Shown here: in pieces, positions 23,492-35,307 of the stretch
Layout: each line of letters starts with the position of its first letter
Numbering within the stretch: position 1 is the stretch's first letter
Assembly: GCA_018873225.1 (NCBI GenBank)
Contig: JAEILZ010000001.1
Location: forward strand, 3,100,001 to 3,164,000
Reading direction: 5' to 3'
From: [Phialemoniopsis] sp. UDSM-2020
Lineage: Eukaryota; Ascomycota; Sordariomycetes; Thyridiales; Thyridiaceae
DNA length: 64,000 nt
Position numbers and translations under genes: made by a program
The notes under the pieces: model-generated
Told to the model about the DNA's origin: nothing
The model's input: the letters and a program-made list of their open reading frames with translations, nothing else
Database searches by the model: none

Positions 23492-24432
23492 CCTTGTTGG
23501 TATTGTGGGGTCAACGATGTTGCTGGCAAGAAAATGTGCGAGGATGAGACCAAGAGCTTGTCTTTTAACCCGTCTCTCAAGCCCAAGGGGTCCTCAGCAC
23601 CTATATAAGCCGGTCTAGCCTTCCCGTCTCGCTACACGAAGAGGCGGGGGTGGTCTAGTTCGTTGATGAGGCTTTTCGTGGGGCATTGCAGGAATAGACA
23701 GCACGTTTGTGGTCACTGGTCAGGTATCTACCCGACGGATGGGCACTCTGCCGTGTGATCTTGCTACCTCAGACCAGAGGACGGGCCCTGAATAGCGGAT
23801 GATAGTGGGGATGACAACTGCCTTATTCGCCTTAACTCGTTCACTAGGTGTCCTGGACCCGTAGACAGCGTGCCGACTAAGGGATGTCTGGGCCGGAACT
23901 ACCGACGGAGTTTCACGGTTTGTCTGCGTGTTAGGTGAAAGTGCATCTTGTTGTCCGAGAACCAAGCTTTTGGATGGCGGAACTACCGTCGACAGCTGAT
24001 AGCCAGTCTCACCGTCCTGGTGCCTGTGTCATCTACTTTAGTTTCGTTGATTAGAAGTCCGGCCCATGCCGCACTACTCGCCTGAAATGCATGTAACAAG
24101 CGCTGCCAGCGGTTTGCTGTACAATCTGGCCTTGTCTGCAAACCATTCTCTATAGCCAAAGTTGTCAGTATCTTGACAAATTGTATTATTCGTTTGCTTG
24201 TTTCCTCGCAAACATTGGGAGAGTTCTATTTGCACAGATCAGGAGGTTTGCTGTAGGCTCCCCAGGGCCGCAAGGTCATGCTCCGAGGCTCAAGCTAGTC
24301 CGGGTACCCACCGTGACACTCTATGTTGTGCAGCTCGAGAGCACACGCACGAGGCACGAAATTTGTCACTGACCTACAGGATACCAATCTGCTTGCCCAT
24401 CAATCAGTGTTCCTCGAAGCACAGCTTCCACC
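23492..24432. other. Divergent promoter region, iah1 / dfg10
   Basis: The 941-bp spacer serves two divergent genes. A TATATAA motif at 23602-23608 lies about 110 bp before the esterase start. Otherwise nothing recognised. Confidence 0.5.
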
Positions 24433-25434
24433 ATGTATGAGGAGCAGCTGCAGCAGGTGTTTGACAACCTGCCGCTTCCCTCGACATGCTGCCAAGTGTC
24501 CTGGCTGCTCGCCGCCGCATGCATCTTGGCTGTGGCCTCCCTGCCGCGCGATATCAAAGATATCATGATGGACTACGGCGCCCGCGAAGACCGACTTCGA
24601 GCCCAAGGGAAGAAAGGGGACTCGCAACAGTATGGCTTCATCGAGGAGCTCGCCGCACGCACTGCTGTACCACACTCCTGGTTTAGCAGCTACTATTACG
24701 TCTCTATCGCAGGGTCTGCTTTTTGGGCCTATCAGTTTTTCGTGAACGGACGTCTCTTGCAACTCGTCGCCGCACAGCAGGCCTCCGCCATCATGCCATC
24801 CATGACTATAGTGCAGGTTTACGGGACGTGGGGTTTGATGGCCTTTCAGGGACTGCGGAGGCTTCTTGAGTCTTGGACACTCGTCAAGCCTTCCAAGTCG
24901 AGAATGGGTGTTATGCACTGGGTACTCGGCATTGCCTTCTACGCCGGAATGAGCTTGTGCATCTGGATCGAGGGATCGCGTATGTTTTCTTCATCCCGCC
25001 TCGTATTAGCATTAAGAAGGTGGTGCTAACGATTACAAGCGGCAATCTTGCATCATGAACATGTTGATTTCACTGGGACGACAAGAGTCCCCTTTAAGCT
25101 TCTGGTAGCTAGTACGACTTTCCTCTTGGGTAGCGTACTCCAAAACCGTTGCCACAGATATCTTACTGGCCTGAAGAAATATTCTCTGCCAGAGAAGGGC
25201 CTGTTTCGGCATATCGTCTGCCCACATTACACCTGCGAATGTGTATTGTACGCAGTGTTGGCCTTCGGTGCTGCTCCGGAAGGCCAGTTGATTAACCGAA
25301 CTCTCTTATGCGCTCTGGCGTTCGTTGCTACCAACCTGGGGGCTACCGCGATTAGAACCAAAACGTGGTATGCCGACAAGTTTGGGCAGGAGGCAGTCGC
25401 TGGAAAATGGGCTATGATCCCATTCCTGCTCTGA
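24433..25434 (+). CDS. dfg10: Polyprenol reductase, DFG10/SRD5A3 family
   Basis: Exons 24433-24979 and 25040-25434 flank a 60-nt intron with a GCTAAC branch site; the product is 313 aa. The enzyme, an ER multi-pass steroid-5-alpha-reductase family member, acts in converting polyprenol to dolichol for N-glycosylation. Several hydrophobic helices are seen (about 20-40, 92-110, 165-180, 195-215, 250-290). The C-terminal family signature is clear: HIVCPHYTCECVLYAVLAFG, with the conserved His and Glu, and the closing TKTWYADKFG with KWAMIPFLL. Its stop lies only 22 bp from the stop of the converging ALKBH6-type gene. Confidence 0.9.
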
Positions 25435-25456
25435 TAGGAGGCTGCCAAATTTTCAA

Positions 25457-26280
25457 TCATCGCTTTTTGAACAGTCCAAATTTGCTGCCAAGCTTTGTCA
25501 CCTTGAGCACGTCACGGTACGTCAGACTTGTCCGGGTCTGGCGAACGCTGCGACCCGAGTTGAAAGCTGCGTTTGCCGCGAGCTGGTCCCAGTTCGCGAC
25601 TGTGTCTTCCGACAGATCCACGTCTTCCTCTACATCAGATATGCCATGTAGGAAATCAGTGTAAAGATTGTCGGTAGTAATGAGCAGACTCCGTGGCTCT
25701 TGTAGGATTCTCCAAGCAGGTTCCGGGTCCAGTGCACCATCTTCCTTGGTCTTGTATATGTTGAGGCAGAGACTCGCCCCGAGGCTTACTGTGCAGACGA
25801 CTGGATGGTATGCGGCTCCATCCTAGAGGAACGATAAGTCTACGGGTCTACACGGTCGATGATGGTAACGACCACCAGACCTACCTTGTGAGGCATGATG
25901 CCTGTGCCTGAGGGATACTCATTAATTAGAACATGATTAGGGCGTGCGTGCGGACTGTCCGAGAAAATGTTGTTGGTCTGTCCCGTCCGAAGAGGGATTG
26001 ACAGTATTCGTGAAATGATTGGTTCGTGCAGCCACTCAGGTAATGGTGAGTCTATCAAGGAGTCCCGCACGAGATCAGATGGCCAGGTTTGGAGGCGGCG
26101 GTGGCTTAGTTGCTTCCATCTCGGTTTCGGTGCCGAAGCGATCTTGTCCAATATGGAAGCCTCTTCTTTCTCCGTGATGAAGTTGGCGATATAATAGCAT
26201 CGTGAGGGGAGCCGAGACGCCCTGGCGAGCTCAAGTGACGAGGGCAATGGCAGCCCCGTCACACCATCCATACCCTCCAT
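25457..26280 (-). CDS. alkbh6: AlkB-like Fe(II)/2-oxoglutarate dioxygenase, ALKBH6 type
   Basis: Exons 25885-26280 and 25457-25822 (minus) join in phase 0 across a 62-nt intron to 253 aa. AlkB enzymes oxidatively demethylate nucleic acids or protein; ALKBH6 itself is a poorly defined nuclear/cytosolic member. Sequence marks are ASAPKPRWKQLSHRRLQ, NHVLINEYPSGTGIMPHKDG, the iron ligands His131 and Asp133 (HxD, split by the intron), the distal His191 in DFLHGI and the 2-oxoglutarate Arg in RTSLTYRDVL. The end KFGLFKKR is followed by TGA. The frame is open for about 75 codons upstream of the ATG at 26280 without another ATG, so a longer N-terminus from an unseen first exon is possible. Confidence 0.88.
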
Positions 26281-28216
26281 TTGAGGGGACAAGGCCGGGC
26301 AAAGAACACGTTTCGAACGCAAGACTTGACGAGGCTTGAAGCCGGGAATGGCTTGTCCCAACGTGACAATAGCACTGTCTTTCAACAGCGATCCGACTGG
26401 CTTGCGCACGGCGAGTTCCACACCTTCGCGATGTAACTGGACCTGTTGGGTGAGTGCGCTGTGTGACGGTAACAATGGCTGCTTCACTAATGGCACAAAT
26501 GACAAAGTATATCGATATTGATGGCCTCTGAGAGCTTGTTGTAGGGGAAAGGTGGGTATAGTGTCTTTGTAGAGGTGGTATGAGTGTAAATGACACGCCC
26601 AGACGATGTGTTCCCTGGTCTGAGTTTAGATAGTGGGATAAACCGTTGCCAACCTCCGTACCGTACGATGACGAACGGTGAGTCGATCGAGAAGGCTGGG
26701 CTGAAAGGTTGCAGGCTGGCGTTCTTGCCTTTCGTAAAACACTTGGGTCTGTAATTTCGATGCTCTGCATGGAAATGGGGGCATGGAAATTTGAGCAGGC
26801 AACCCCCCTGTACCTGGCACGGTACACTTGCGCTTTGAACTGTCCCAGTCACGAAGGTAAGAAAACGGCGATTGGAGGACTTGGGTGGGATGGATTGCTG
26901 CAGGGAGCGATGAGCCGATATCTCTGGTGCAGTGGTGCCTATCTCTGGGGGGAAGGGAAGGATCTCTGGGGGGAAGGGAAGGAGAAGACGACTGGAAGCG
27001 GTGGAAAGATAGCAAAGCCCAAGTTTGACCTTTTTATCGGCTTTTCTGGTTGCTTTTGTGATGAGCAAGTGTGAGGTGGTCGGTGTCGGTAGATGGGTAA
27101 GGCGGAGGATGCAGGAGAAGCACGTCCCCACTCACACCTGCCGTTAGCCCGTCTTTGCCTGGTCGCCTCTCAGTCAGGATTAATCCATCCTTGTTTTGGT
27201 GGTGAGAAAAATGAAGCTAACGGTCGGGGGCGCAGCAGAGAGAGAGGCAAGCACACAAGAGAGAGAAGAAAAACGGCGGCTGGGGCTCATGTCGCCCGCC
27301 GTAGTCTAGTCATTTCGGAGGACCACTCGGGCCAATCATAGCGGTGGCGATCAGACCTGGATCCATGGGCAGAATCTCAAAGTACCCTCTGCCTGCATCT
27401 TTTGCACTTTGAAACGCTTCATTCTAGGCATTACTTATTACTGCTCGTCTAGGCAGTTCTGAGGAACGTAGTAAAAATACCAGAATACCACAACAACAAT
27501 CTATTAGGACGTCTAAGTAGACTAGATATATGCCATCATCTATTTTCTGCTGTCCCTGCGCTGCACTAGAGGAAGTGGTGGTACCTGGGCCAATCCATTC
27601 ATTGATTTACGTCGGTCTGGCTGCGGGCATTACTTGTATCGAAACGGGCACTTGCACAGGACAAAGACATCACTTGGTGGCAGGGCTGATCAGATCTTTC
27701 GAGTAGAGCAGGGTATCGACATGCCTCCTGCTTCGTAGGTACCATCGCCTCAGACGTATTTGACCTTGCCTTGTCATTGCAACTCCACCCAGGCCGCTCT
27801 GTCGCGTCGCCCGAAGCCAGAGCGGGTTGCCACTACTGCCCGCGCTCCAATAGAGCCTAGTCGTCTAGTCATAGTGGGTAGTGGGTGCTGGGCTGGGCGT
27901 GCTTGTCTGCTGCCACCTGCTTATTGCTGCTACAGTACATTGATGAACATGCTGCGTGTCTGTTGTGGTCATGGTGTGTGAGAGACCGAGAGAGTGTGTG
28001 CTGGTGGATTCCTCTTGGTGGCCGTGTCTTTGACCCAATTCATCCCTCCAGTCTCATTCTCTCCTTCATCCTTTCCAACCTTTGGCTGTTTGAAGCATCA
28101 TTTCCCACATTTGCGACGCGATTCAATCGGCTTTCCCCCCATCCACTCTGTCCTTGACTGTCCAGGGAAGCGCCCAGCATGGTGCAAAGCAATAGACTTT
28201 TCTCGAATTAAATGAC
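26281..28216. other. Divergent intergenic region
   Basis: It separates the ALKBH6-type gene (minus) from the ankyrin gene (plus). A minus-strand frame at 26487-27131 crosses a G-rich tandem repeat and lacks family features, so I treat it as leader sequence. C/T-rich sequence at 28030-28160 is probably the leader of the plus-strand gene. Confidence 0.5.
26941..26982. repeat. Tandem 21-bp repeat, two copies
   Basis: ATCTCTGGGGGGAAGGGAAG plus G is repeated exactly twice, at 26941-26961 and 26962-26982, upstream of the ALKBH6-type gene. The G runs could form a local unusual structure. Confidence 0.9.
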
Positions 28217-31200
28217 ATGGATGCGCAGAATGCTGTCGACGCCGCCTCCACGAAGCCTGACGCTTCTCCCAAACACTCAGCTGGCCAGGATCCCGACCAG
28301 GCCGCAAAGAATTCTTTAACAAATTCACCAAACACCACTCGATCGTCACCCCCAGTCAAGGAGTCCAGGTCGGGTGCTGCTAACCCCCAGGCCCAGGACG
28401 ACGATGGCGCAGATGCCAATTCAGAGGCCGAAACCATCGTCTTATTCGACAAGAATGGAAATCCTTCACCTTCAAAGGCTCGCAAGATGATCAAGCACGA
28501 GGACAAGAGCGATGGGGAGGCCAAGATCAATGTCCCCGCCGCCCTCAAGGCTTCAGGTGGACGGAGCAGAGAGGGCGACCGGCCTAGTCAAGGCGGGGCT
28601 CGTGATGCTGTTTCAGCGCCGCCGTCCGCTGCTTCCCTCGCTGGGAAAAAGAAGGCCTCGCAGGAAAACAAGCGCAACAAAGATGGCTCGAGCGGCCTCA
28701 GCTCAGCGCCGACATCACCTCCTCATCACCACCGCCCCAGAAGACTCTCAACTGCACACCATGACTCCGATTCCGATTCCGTTCGTGCCAAATCGCCACG
28801 ACTGCCATCCGCATTAAGGGACAAAGCGCGTTCCGTCGACAGGCTTGTCTCGCACAAGCGAAAGGCTCCAAAGGCTGAATCTGACGACGAAGGTGAGAGT
28901 CGCAAGGCCCGTAGACAGCGTACCTCAGGTGTGGGGCTCGACAACGGCAACAATCCCAACAGGGCGCATCGTGAGCACAAGACATCATCGACTTCGAGAT
29001 CACATCATGAGACAAACCAGACTTCCCACACCCGATCCATCTCCCCCCAACCTCGAGCTCACCGTCGAAGTATCTCAACCCAGCTGCCATCAAACGGGCT
29101 GAGCCACAAGAAGAAGAGAGTGCCTGCTCCGCTCCAGTCCACTGACTATCCTTCTGATGATTCCTCTGCCGGTGGCAGTCCCCACATCCGGAGCTCGAAG
29201 TTGCGCAGTCTCACCACCCCTGCCACAGCCGAGTCCACCATCTCGCCCGCTAAGATGGCGCCGCACAAGAAGCATCTCGATGCCCACGGCCAAACATTCC
29301 TTGCGCGCGCCTGTGCGAGAGGTGAATACGACTTGGCAAAACAGAGACTTGGCGAGCGCCCCGAGGATCTGAATGTCGCAGATTTCGCTGGCAACACTCC
29401 CCTCCAGATCGCTTCAATTAATGGTTACGACGATATTGTGAAACTACTTATCGAGGCTGGCTGTAATCTTGACTGTGTCAACTACGATAAAGATACACCT
29501 TTGCTAGACGCGGTAGAGAATGGGCACCTTGAGGTCGTCAAACTTCTTCTCGATGCCGGAGTCAATCCACGAAAGGCCAACGTCAACGGGGAAGAACCAC
29601 TGGACCGCATCACTGACGACGTGGAGAATGCTACCGAGATTCGTGCTGCCTTGGTTAATGCCAAGAAAAAGATGGGCGAGCGTCGTTTTACCTCGGAAGA
29701 TAACTATCTGGACGCTAGCGATACTCGTGCCTCCCATGGTCCGGAGAGTCCGAGAAGGTCACCCCAGGCCTCTAGCCTTGCCCATCAGGTTGCAGCTTCT
29801 CGGAGAGCTGGGACAGTACGAGCCAACAAGACGAGCAATCATCTATTGTACATGCCCATGGATGACAAGACACTGCGTCAGGCAGCTGGGCGTGGCGACG
29901 AAGAAACGGTCACCCGCATTCTCCAAGTAAGGGATACTTTCGACGATGCTGAATCTATGGTTGCGGCGGCGAGGGGCGGCCATGATATTGTCATGCAACT
30001 TCTCCTGGCACTGGGCAACGCAAACCCTGACCCCGCCGGCGTTACCTCTGTGTCTCCAGACGTAGCGACTCCTATCCTCGCCGCGATCGGGCAAGAAAAC
30101 ATTAAGGTTATCCGGCTTTTACTTGACCAAACAAGTTTTGATCCCACGCGACGATTTAGGGGGGAAACGTACTACGAGATTGCAAGGAGACGTCAGGGCC
30201 CGAACTGGAAGGAAGAAGAACATATGCTCAAGGGTGCGTACGACGCGTACAAAAAGTCACATAAAGACTCAGCGAAGACGAAATCCCCCGCGAGGCGTGA
30301 ACTGGACAGGGAGAGTAAGCGCACGGGTCGCTCTGAGTCAAAAGATGAAGCTCCAAGGACCCACAAGAGGAAGCTTTCGAGTCCAACCAGGGAACCGAAA
30401 AAGGCAGCCGGGGCCAAAGCCCCAGCCAGTCCCAAGGATAAGAGGCGGTCGAATTCTTTCTCTACACACCTTGACACTCAATCTTCGCCTAAACGTGGCC
30501 CAGGCCGACCTAAGAAGGAAGACCGCCCACCCACAATCGCCATATCGGATCGTGAAGTCTCACCGCCGGCGAAGCATTCGAAGCCAAGGCGAGCCGAGTC
30601 AGATCTTGCTGCTTTGTCTTCCGAAGGCGAGACAGTGAAACCGAGACGGAAGTTGGTTTCCGGAAGAGAACTAAAGGGCGAGCGTGAGAAGCAGCGACGA
30701 GCAAGCATGGCGTCAACTGCCTCATCGATGAAAGAGCCTTCGAGTCCTCGTGATTCCCGAAATGACGACGGCCACGAACGGCTGAAGGGGGAGAAGTATC
30801 ACGACCGAACCAAGCAACTCAAACGGGACGAGTCCAGGGATAGACTTTCGGTGTCTGGTGAGAGCTCAGGCAAACGACATCGCTCAAGTGCCACTCCTCC
30901 TCACCATCCTTCCTCCGAAAAGGAGGGTGGAGAGGGCCCTGTCAAGCGGCGCCGCCTGGATGTTGAAGGCAGAGAGAAGAGGCAAAAATCCACCTCCCTC
31001 GACGACCGACCGCACAAGTCTGCCACCTCACGCGACCCATCAGCAAATTCAAGTCATCGGGATCGAGACGAAGGAGAATCTAGGTCTTCGAAACATAAGA
31101 AACGAGATGCCTCCTCAGATCGGAGCCGAAGGGAATCTGGAAAGTCTAGCGCTTCAGACAAGAGCATCCACGTTAAGTCCGAAGACGTTGATATTGAAAT

Positions 31201-32853
31201 GCATGATGTCGACCAACCCAATGAAGGGACGGAGATCGAGGCTCGTGGTCTGAAGGACAAGGAATCAGACAGCAAGAAAAAGCAGTCTGAAGCCGAACAG
31301 AAGGCCTTGGAAGCCACACGGGCAGCGGCAGAACAAAAACGCCGCGAAGAAGACGAGCGTAAGCGCAAGGAGGAGGAGGAGGAAGCGAAGCGCCGAGAAG
31401 AGTTGGAGAAGCAACAACGCCTTGAAGAGGAAAAGCGCAAGAGGGAGGAAGAAGAGGAGAAGAGGAAGAAGGCAGAGGAGGAGGAGCTGGGGAGGAAGCG
31501 AAAAGAGGCAGAGGAGAAGAAGCAGCGAGAAGAGGAGGAAGAGCGGAAGCGCCGAGAAGAAGAGGAGCGGAAGAGGCGCGAAGAAGAGGAACGATTGCAT
31601 AGAGAGCAACTGGAACGTGAAGCCGCTGAAGAAGCCCGCAGGAAGCGAGAAGAAGAGGAGAAGAAAGAGCAGGAGCGACGAGAGCGTGCCCAGCGTGAGG
31701 AGCTGGAGCGCCGCCGCGCCGCCCGAGAGGCTGAGCGAGCTGCTAGGGAGGCTGAACAGCGAAGGATATTCGAAGAGCAAGAGAGGATTCGTCTGTCGAA
31801 ACTGCCGCCTCTGCTGCGATGGCTGGACAGCTGCGCCAACCCCAAAGCTCCCGAAGTCGCTCAGAAGTTCAGCAAGATGCAAGGTGTTCGTTATGACTGT
31901 ATCCGCCCTGAAGCCACAGGAAAGCCAGATGGCAGAGAACAGTGGCTTCTCAACACGCAGGTAGCACTGCTGCTTGGAGAGAAAGACTTGGATCTGTCGC
32001 GGTACACAGCTTGGGAACGCATACCCGTATCGGCAATCGCGAAGAAGACCATCTGGAGACTCGAATCCGACCGATATGCCTTGACGACACAAAGTCTGTT
32101 CGATATTGGCAAACAGCTCCCAGATTACTATGGCGGCAATGACCCAGACACGATGAGTTACACAGTGATCGAGAGACTCCGAAGCGAAGCCTGGCCACTC
32201 TTCGAATCTTTAGACATGTTTTTTGTCAAGGTGAGGAAGCCTGCATCCTATCATCATAGTGTTCAGATACTAATAGCGGTCCTTAGGCTTCGGAGCTGAT
32301 GTACATCATCCCAACGGTGCCCCATCTCCGTAATATCAAGCTTTCGATGGCGTACCGCGAGCTTCCTGAGAACGAGGCCCAGATGATGTATTGGGCACCG
32401 ACACAGAAATGGAAGAGTGATCCCGATGCGGATCGTTTCCATGGCTTCGCGCCTCGCAACAAATACTTTGTCAATGGCGCAATGGTCTCCGAAGATAAGC
32501 CGGGTTTCAGCGCCGTGAGCAAGACGCCGTTTCCAGAAAAGAGGGTCCCTCGTCGAGGGTTGAAGGCAGTTACCCCTGACGACCCGGACTATGACAAGAT
32601 CTGTCGAGAACAAGGACTAGAACATCTCATATCTGGATCTTCTTCGCCTACTCTACCCAATGGAGTTCAATACTCTCCTGTCGGCGGTACATTTGCACGC
32701 CAGGGCAATCCTGCTGGCTTCTCAGCCGAACAGGCACTGCTCAATGGCGATGGTCAGCACCAGTTGGCATCTCCCGCAACTTCTCTCTCCGGTACGGCGC
32801 CCAGCAGTCTTACCGGTGCGAACGGTAATCATGCTGAAAATGGGGCCGATTGA
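28217..32853 (+). CDS. Ankyrin-repeat chromatin protein, Hos4-like
   Basis: Exons 28217-32230 and 32287-32853 join in phase 0 (GTGAGG...CCTTAG) to 1,526 aa. In order: a disordered Ser/Pro-rich N-terminus; ankyrin repeats about 357-484 (GNTPLQIASINGYDDIVKLLIEAG, DTPLLDAVENGHLEVVKLLLDAG); a second helical-repeat block about 549-650; an AT-hook near 755-765 (RGPGRPKK); a basic RS-rich part; a very charged Glu/Lys/Arg coiled coil about 1024-1192; and a conserved C-terminal domain about 1195-1420 (LPPLLRWLDSC, LSRYTAWERIPVSA). The ankyrin plus chromatin-type layout fits the Set3 histone deacetylase complex subunit Hos4; that name is inference. An ATG at 28212 opens a short overlapping upstream frame. 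Confidence 0.85.
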
Positions 32854-33449
32854 CGGTCTGAAGGATAGGTATTCAAGTGTATGGGGACGGAATCTGTGGA
32901 CCAACCTAAGTGTACGAGTATCCTAGCGGCAGCGGCAGCGGCAGCGGCAGCGGCAGCGGCAGCGGCAGCGGCAGCGGCATCATGGCTCATGGAAATTCTT
33001 TCTCTCTATGACTAAATCGCCTACGGCACGATTGGGATACAGCGGGTTGCTGGCTTCGCCTTACTGAATTGTGGGAGTGGTATCTTCGTCAAGCGCTAAT
33101 AACGGTATGAAATGGTTACGGGGAATATACCCATATTCATTTGTACGATGTCCATCTCCATTCCGAGGTGCCTGTTCAGTGACATGCGATGAAATGCCAA
33201 TTGTTCCTTACCTGTCCGTCCACCTGTCGTATTGCTATGACGAAGACTGACTTCCAGGTTGCCAGCCGTGAACGGCCCGACAACATCTGCCCCCACAATG
33301 AAATTTCACCCACCCACATTAATCAATCCACCACACTTGCCCCGCGATGATATAAATTCAAGATAACCAAAACCCAGACTTTGTCGAGGCCCTGGTAGCT
33401 ATTTTGCAGCACATAGAAGGAGAACGCCCAAAGGCATCACGTCGCCAAC
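32854..33449. other. Intergenic
   Basis: The 3' region of the ankyrin gene, including the hexanucleotide repeat, and the rbg1 promoter. Nothing else recognised. Confidence 0.5.
32925..32978. repeat. Hexanucleotide microsatellite (AGCGGC)9
   Basis: Nine perfect copies of AGCGGC lie 72 bp past the stop of the ankyrin gene, most likely within its 3' UTR. Such tracts change length by slippage and make a useful strain marker. Confidence 0.95.
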
Positions 33450-35307
33450 ATGTCGACAACGGTAGACAAGGTATGCTTCTACCCTCTTGGTCACCCGTCA
33501 ACTTTACACAGCGCTGATTAGACCCGGCATCACACAGATCAAGGAAATCGAGTCCGAAGTACGTCCACAAACTTTCGCGCCCAACGGATCGCCAGACCCA
33601 CGCAATCATGTTGTGCATGGAGGTGTATATACTGACCACTGATTGCCGGTCTCTATAGATGGCTCGGACCCAGAAGAACAAGGCGACATCCTTCCATCTG
33701 GGTCAACTCAAGGCGAAGCTCGCGAAGCTAAAGCGCGAGCTGCTCACACCATCGGGCGGCGGAGGCGGAGGTGGCGGCGCTGGATTCGACGTCGCGCGCA
33801 CAGGTGTTGCCAGTATCGGATTCATTGGGTTCCCCTCGGTGGGCAAGTCAACGCTCATGAGCAGGCTTACCGGCCAGCACTCCGAAGCAGCGGCATACGA
33901 GTTCACGACACTGACATCGGTCCCCGGTCAGGTCATGTACAATGGTGTGTACCACTTCTTCTCCTTGCTTTCGTGGAATTTTGCCTGGTGGATATACCCG
34001 GGGACATCACATCACATCGTATTGCATTTTCAGAACCAGACATGCGTGACGTAGGGTACGGTGTTGGTCCAAGGATGTCTCTCGAAGCACATGGCGGCAT
34101 CTCACTCGATCTGCGCGGCCTGCGGGATGCGGGCCTCGAGTTACGAGTTTGCGACCAGACATCTCTCGCTACCGTTTTCCCGTTTCCTACATATCAAAAA
34201 GTCACCATGCGTTGCGCTTGTGTGAACAGCCGTGCATGACAACCGAGCGCTAACCGGCGGGGATTTCCGCATGAAATAATAGGCGCTCCGCTGCAGATGA
34301 TTGACTTACCCGGAATTATCGAGGGTGCAAAGGACGGCAGAGGTCGAGGTCGCCAGGTTATCGCCGTGGCCAAAACGTGCCATCTCATCTTCATCGTGCT
34401 CGACGTTAACAAGCCCCTGACGGATAAGCGGGTAATCGAGACAGAACTTGAGGGTTTCGGTATCCGCATCAACAAGGAGCCTCCCAACATCACCTTCAGG
34501 AAGAAGGACAAGGGTGGCCTCAACATCACGAGCACCGTGCCGCTAACCCACATCGATCACGGCGAGATCAAGGCCGTCATGAGCGAATATCGCATCAACT
34601 CGGCCGATATCACTATCCGCTGTGACGCCACAGTGGATGACCTCATTGATGTCCTCGAAGCCAGGAGTCGAAGCTATATCCCCGTCATCTACGTGCTCAA
34701 CAAGATCGACGCGATCAGCATTGAGGAGCTCGACCTCCTGTATCGCATTCCTAATTCGGTACCCATCAGCTCGGAGCACGGGTGGAATGTTGATGAGCTC
34801 ATGGAGGCTATGTACGTTCATTTCCCGTTCTTCTGGCTAGCGAGCGCAGGGCATGTCCTGGTTTGGACACATGTGCTGATATGGTCACAGGTGGGAAAAG
34901 CTGAAGTTGGTGCGAGTCTACACAAAACCCAAGGGCAGGATGCCCGATTACTCCGCTCCTGTTGTGCTTCGTTCCACGAAGTGCACCGTTGAGGACTTTG
35001 TAAGTTGTCCAAGACCATCCGCACTCAGGCCGTTTGGGACAAGCCGTGTCTTCTAACCGGGTTTTCCGCATCCGCAGTGTAACGCTATTCACCGGAGCAT
35101 TCTGGAGCAGTTCAAAAACGCCATTGTGTATGGCAGGTCCGTGAAACATCAGCCCCAGCGCGTTGGCCTATCGCATCAGCTTGCTGACGAGGATATCGGT
35201 ATGTTATGCTTCCGCTGGCCGGGCCTGGCCCCAAAACTATTTATGTTGTCTATCTGGACGCAGGGCTAACTTTCTAATCCCCTGTAGTCACGATTATCAA
35301 ACGATGA
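33450..35307 (+). CDS. rbg1: RBG1/DRG1, ribosome-associated OBG-family GTPase
   Basis: Seven exons (33450-33470, 33538-33558, 33659-33944, 34283-34811, 34891-34999, 35078-35198, 35288-35307) join in frame to 368 aa, the DRG1 length. DRG1/Rbg1 binds translating ribosomes with its partner Tma46/DFRP1. Visible parts: N-terminal helix-turn region with a Gly-rich loop; G1 [10 protein letters not shown]3 DLPGIIEGA with KDGRGRG; G4 NKID; then the S5D2L insertion and a C-terminal TGS domain ([21 protein letters not shown] to DEDIVTIIKR). The first two exons are 21 nt each and the last 20 nt. Intron 3 is 338 nt, five times the others. The GTPase call is firm. Confidence 0.95.

Noticed and set aside
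26487..27131. 214-codon minus-strand frame upstream of the ALKBH6-type gene
   Set aside because: It passes through the 21-bp repeat, is rich in Pro/Ser/Thr with no domain, and is more simply leader sequence.
31054..32092. Long minus-strand Ser/Arg- and Leu-rich frames
   Set aside because: They are the antisense of the Glu/Lys/Arg coiled coil of the ankyrin protein, whose repetitive codons leave all frames open.
33643..34239. 198-codon frame overlapping rbg1 exon 3 and intron 3
   Set aside because: It is out of frame with the GTPase, and its first part is a shadow of exon 3.
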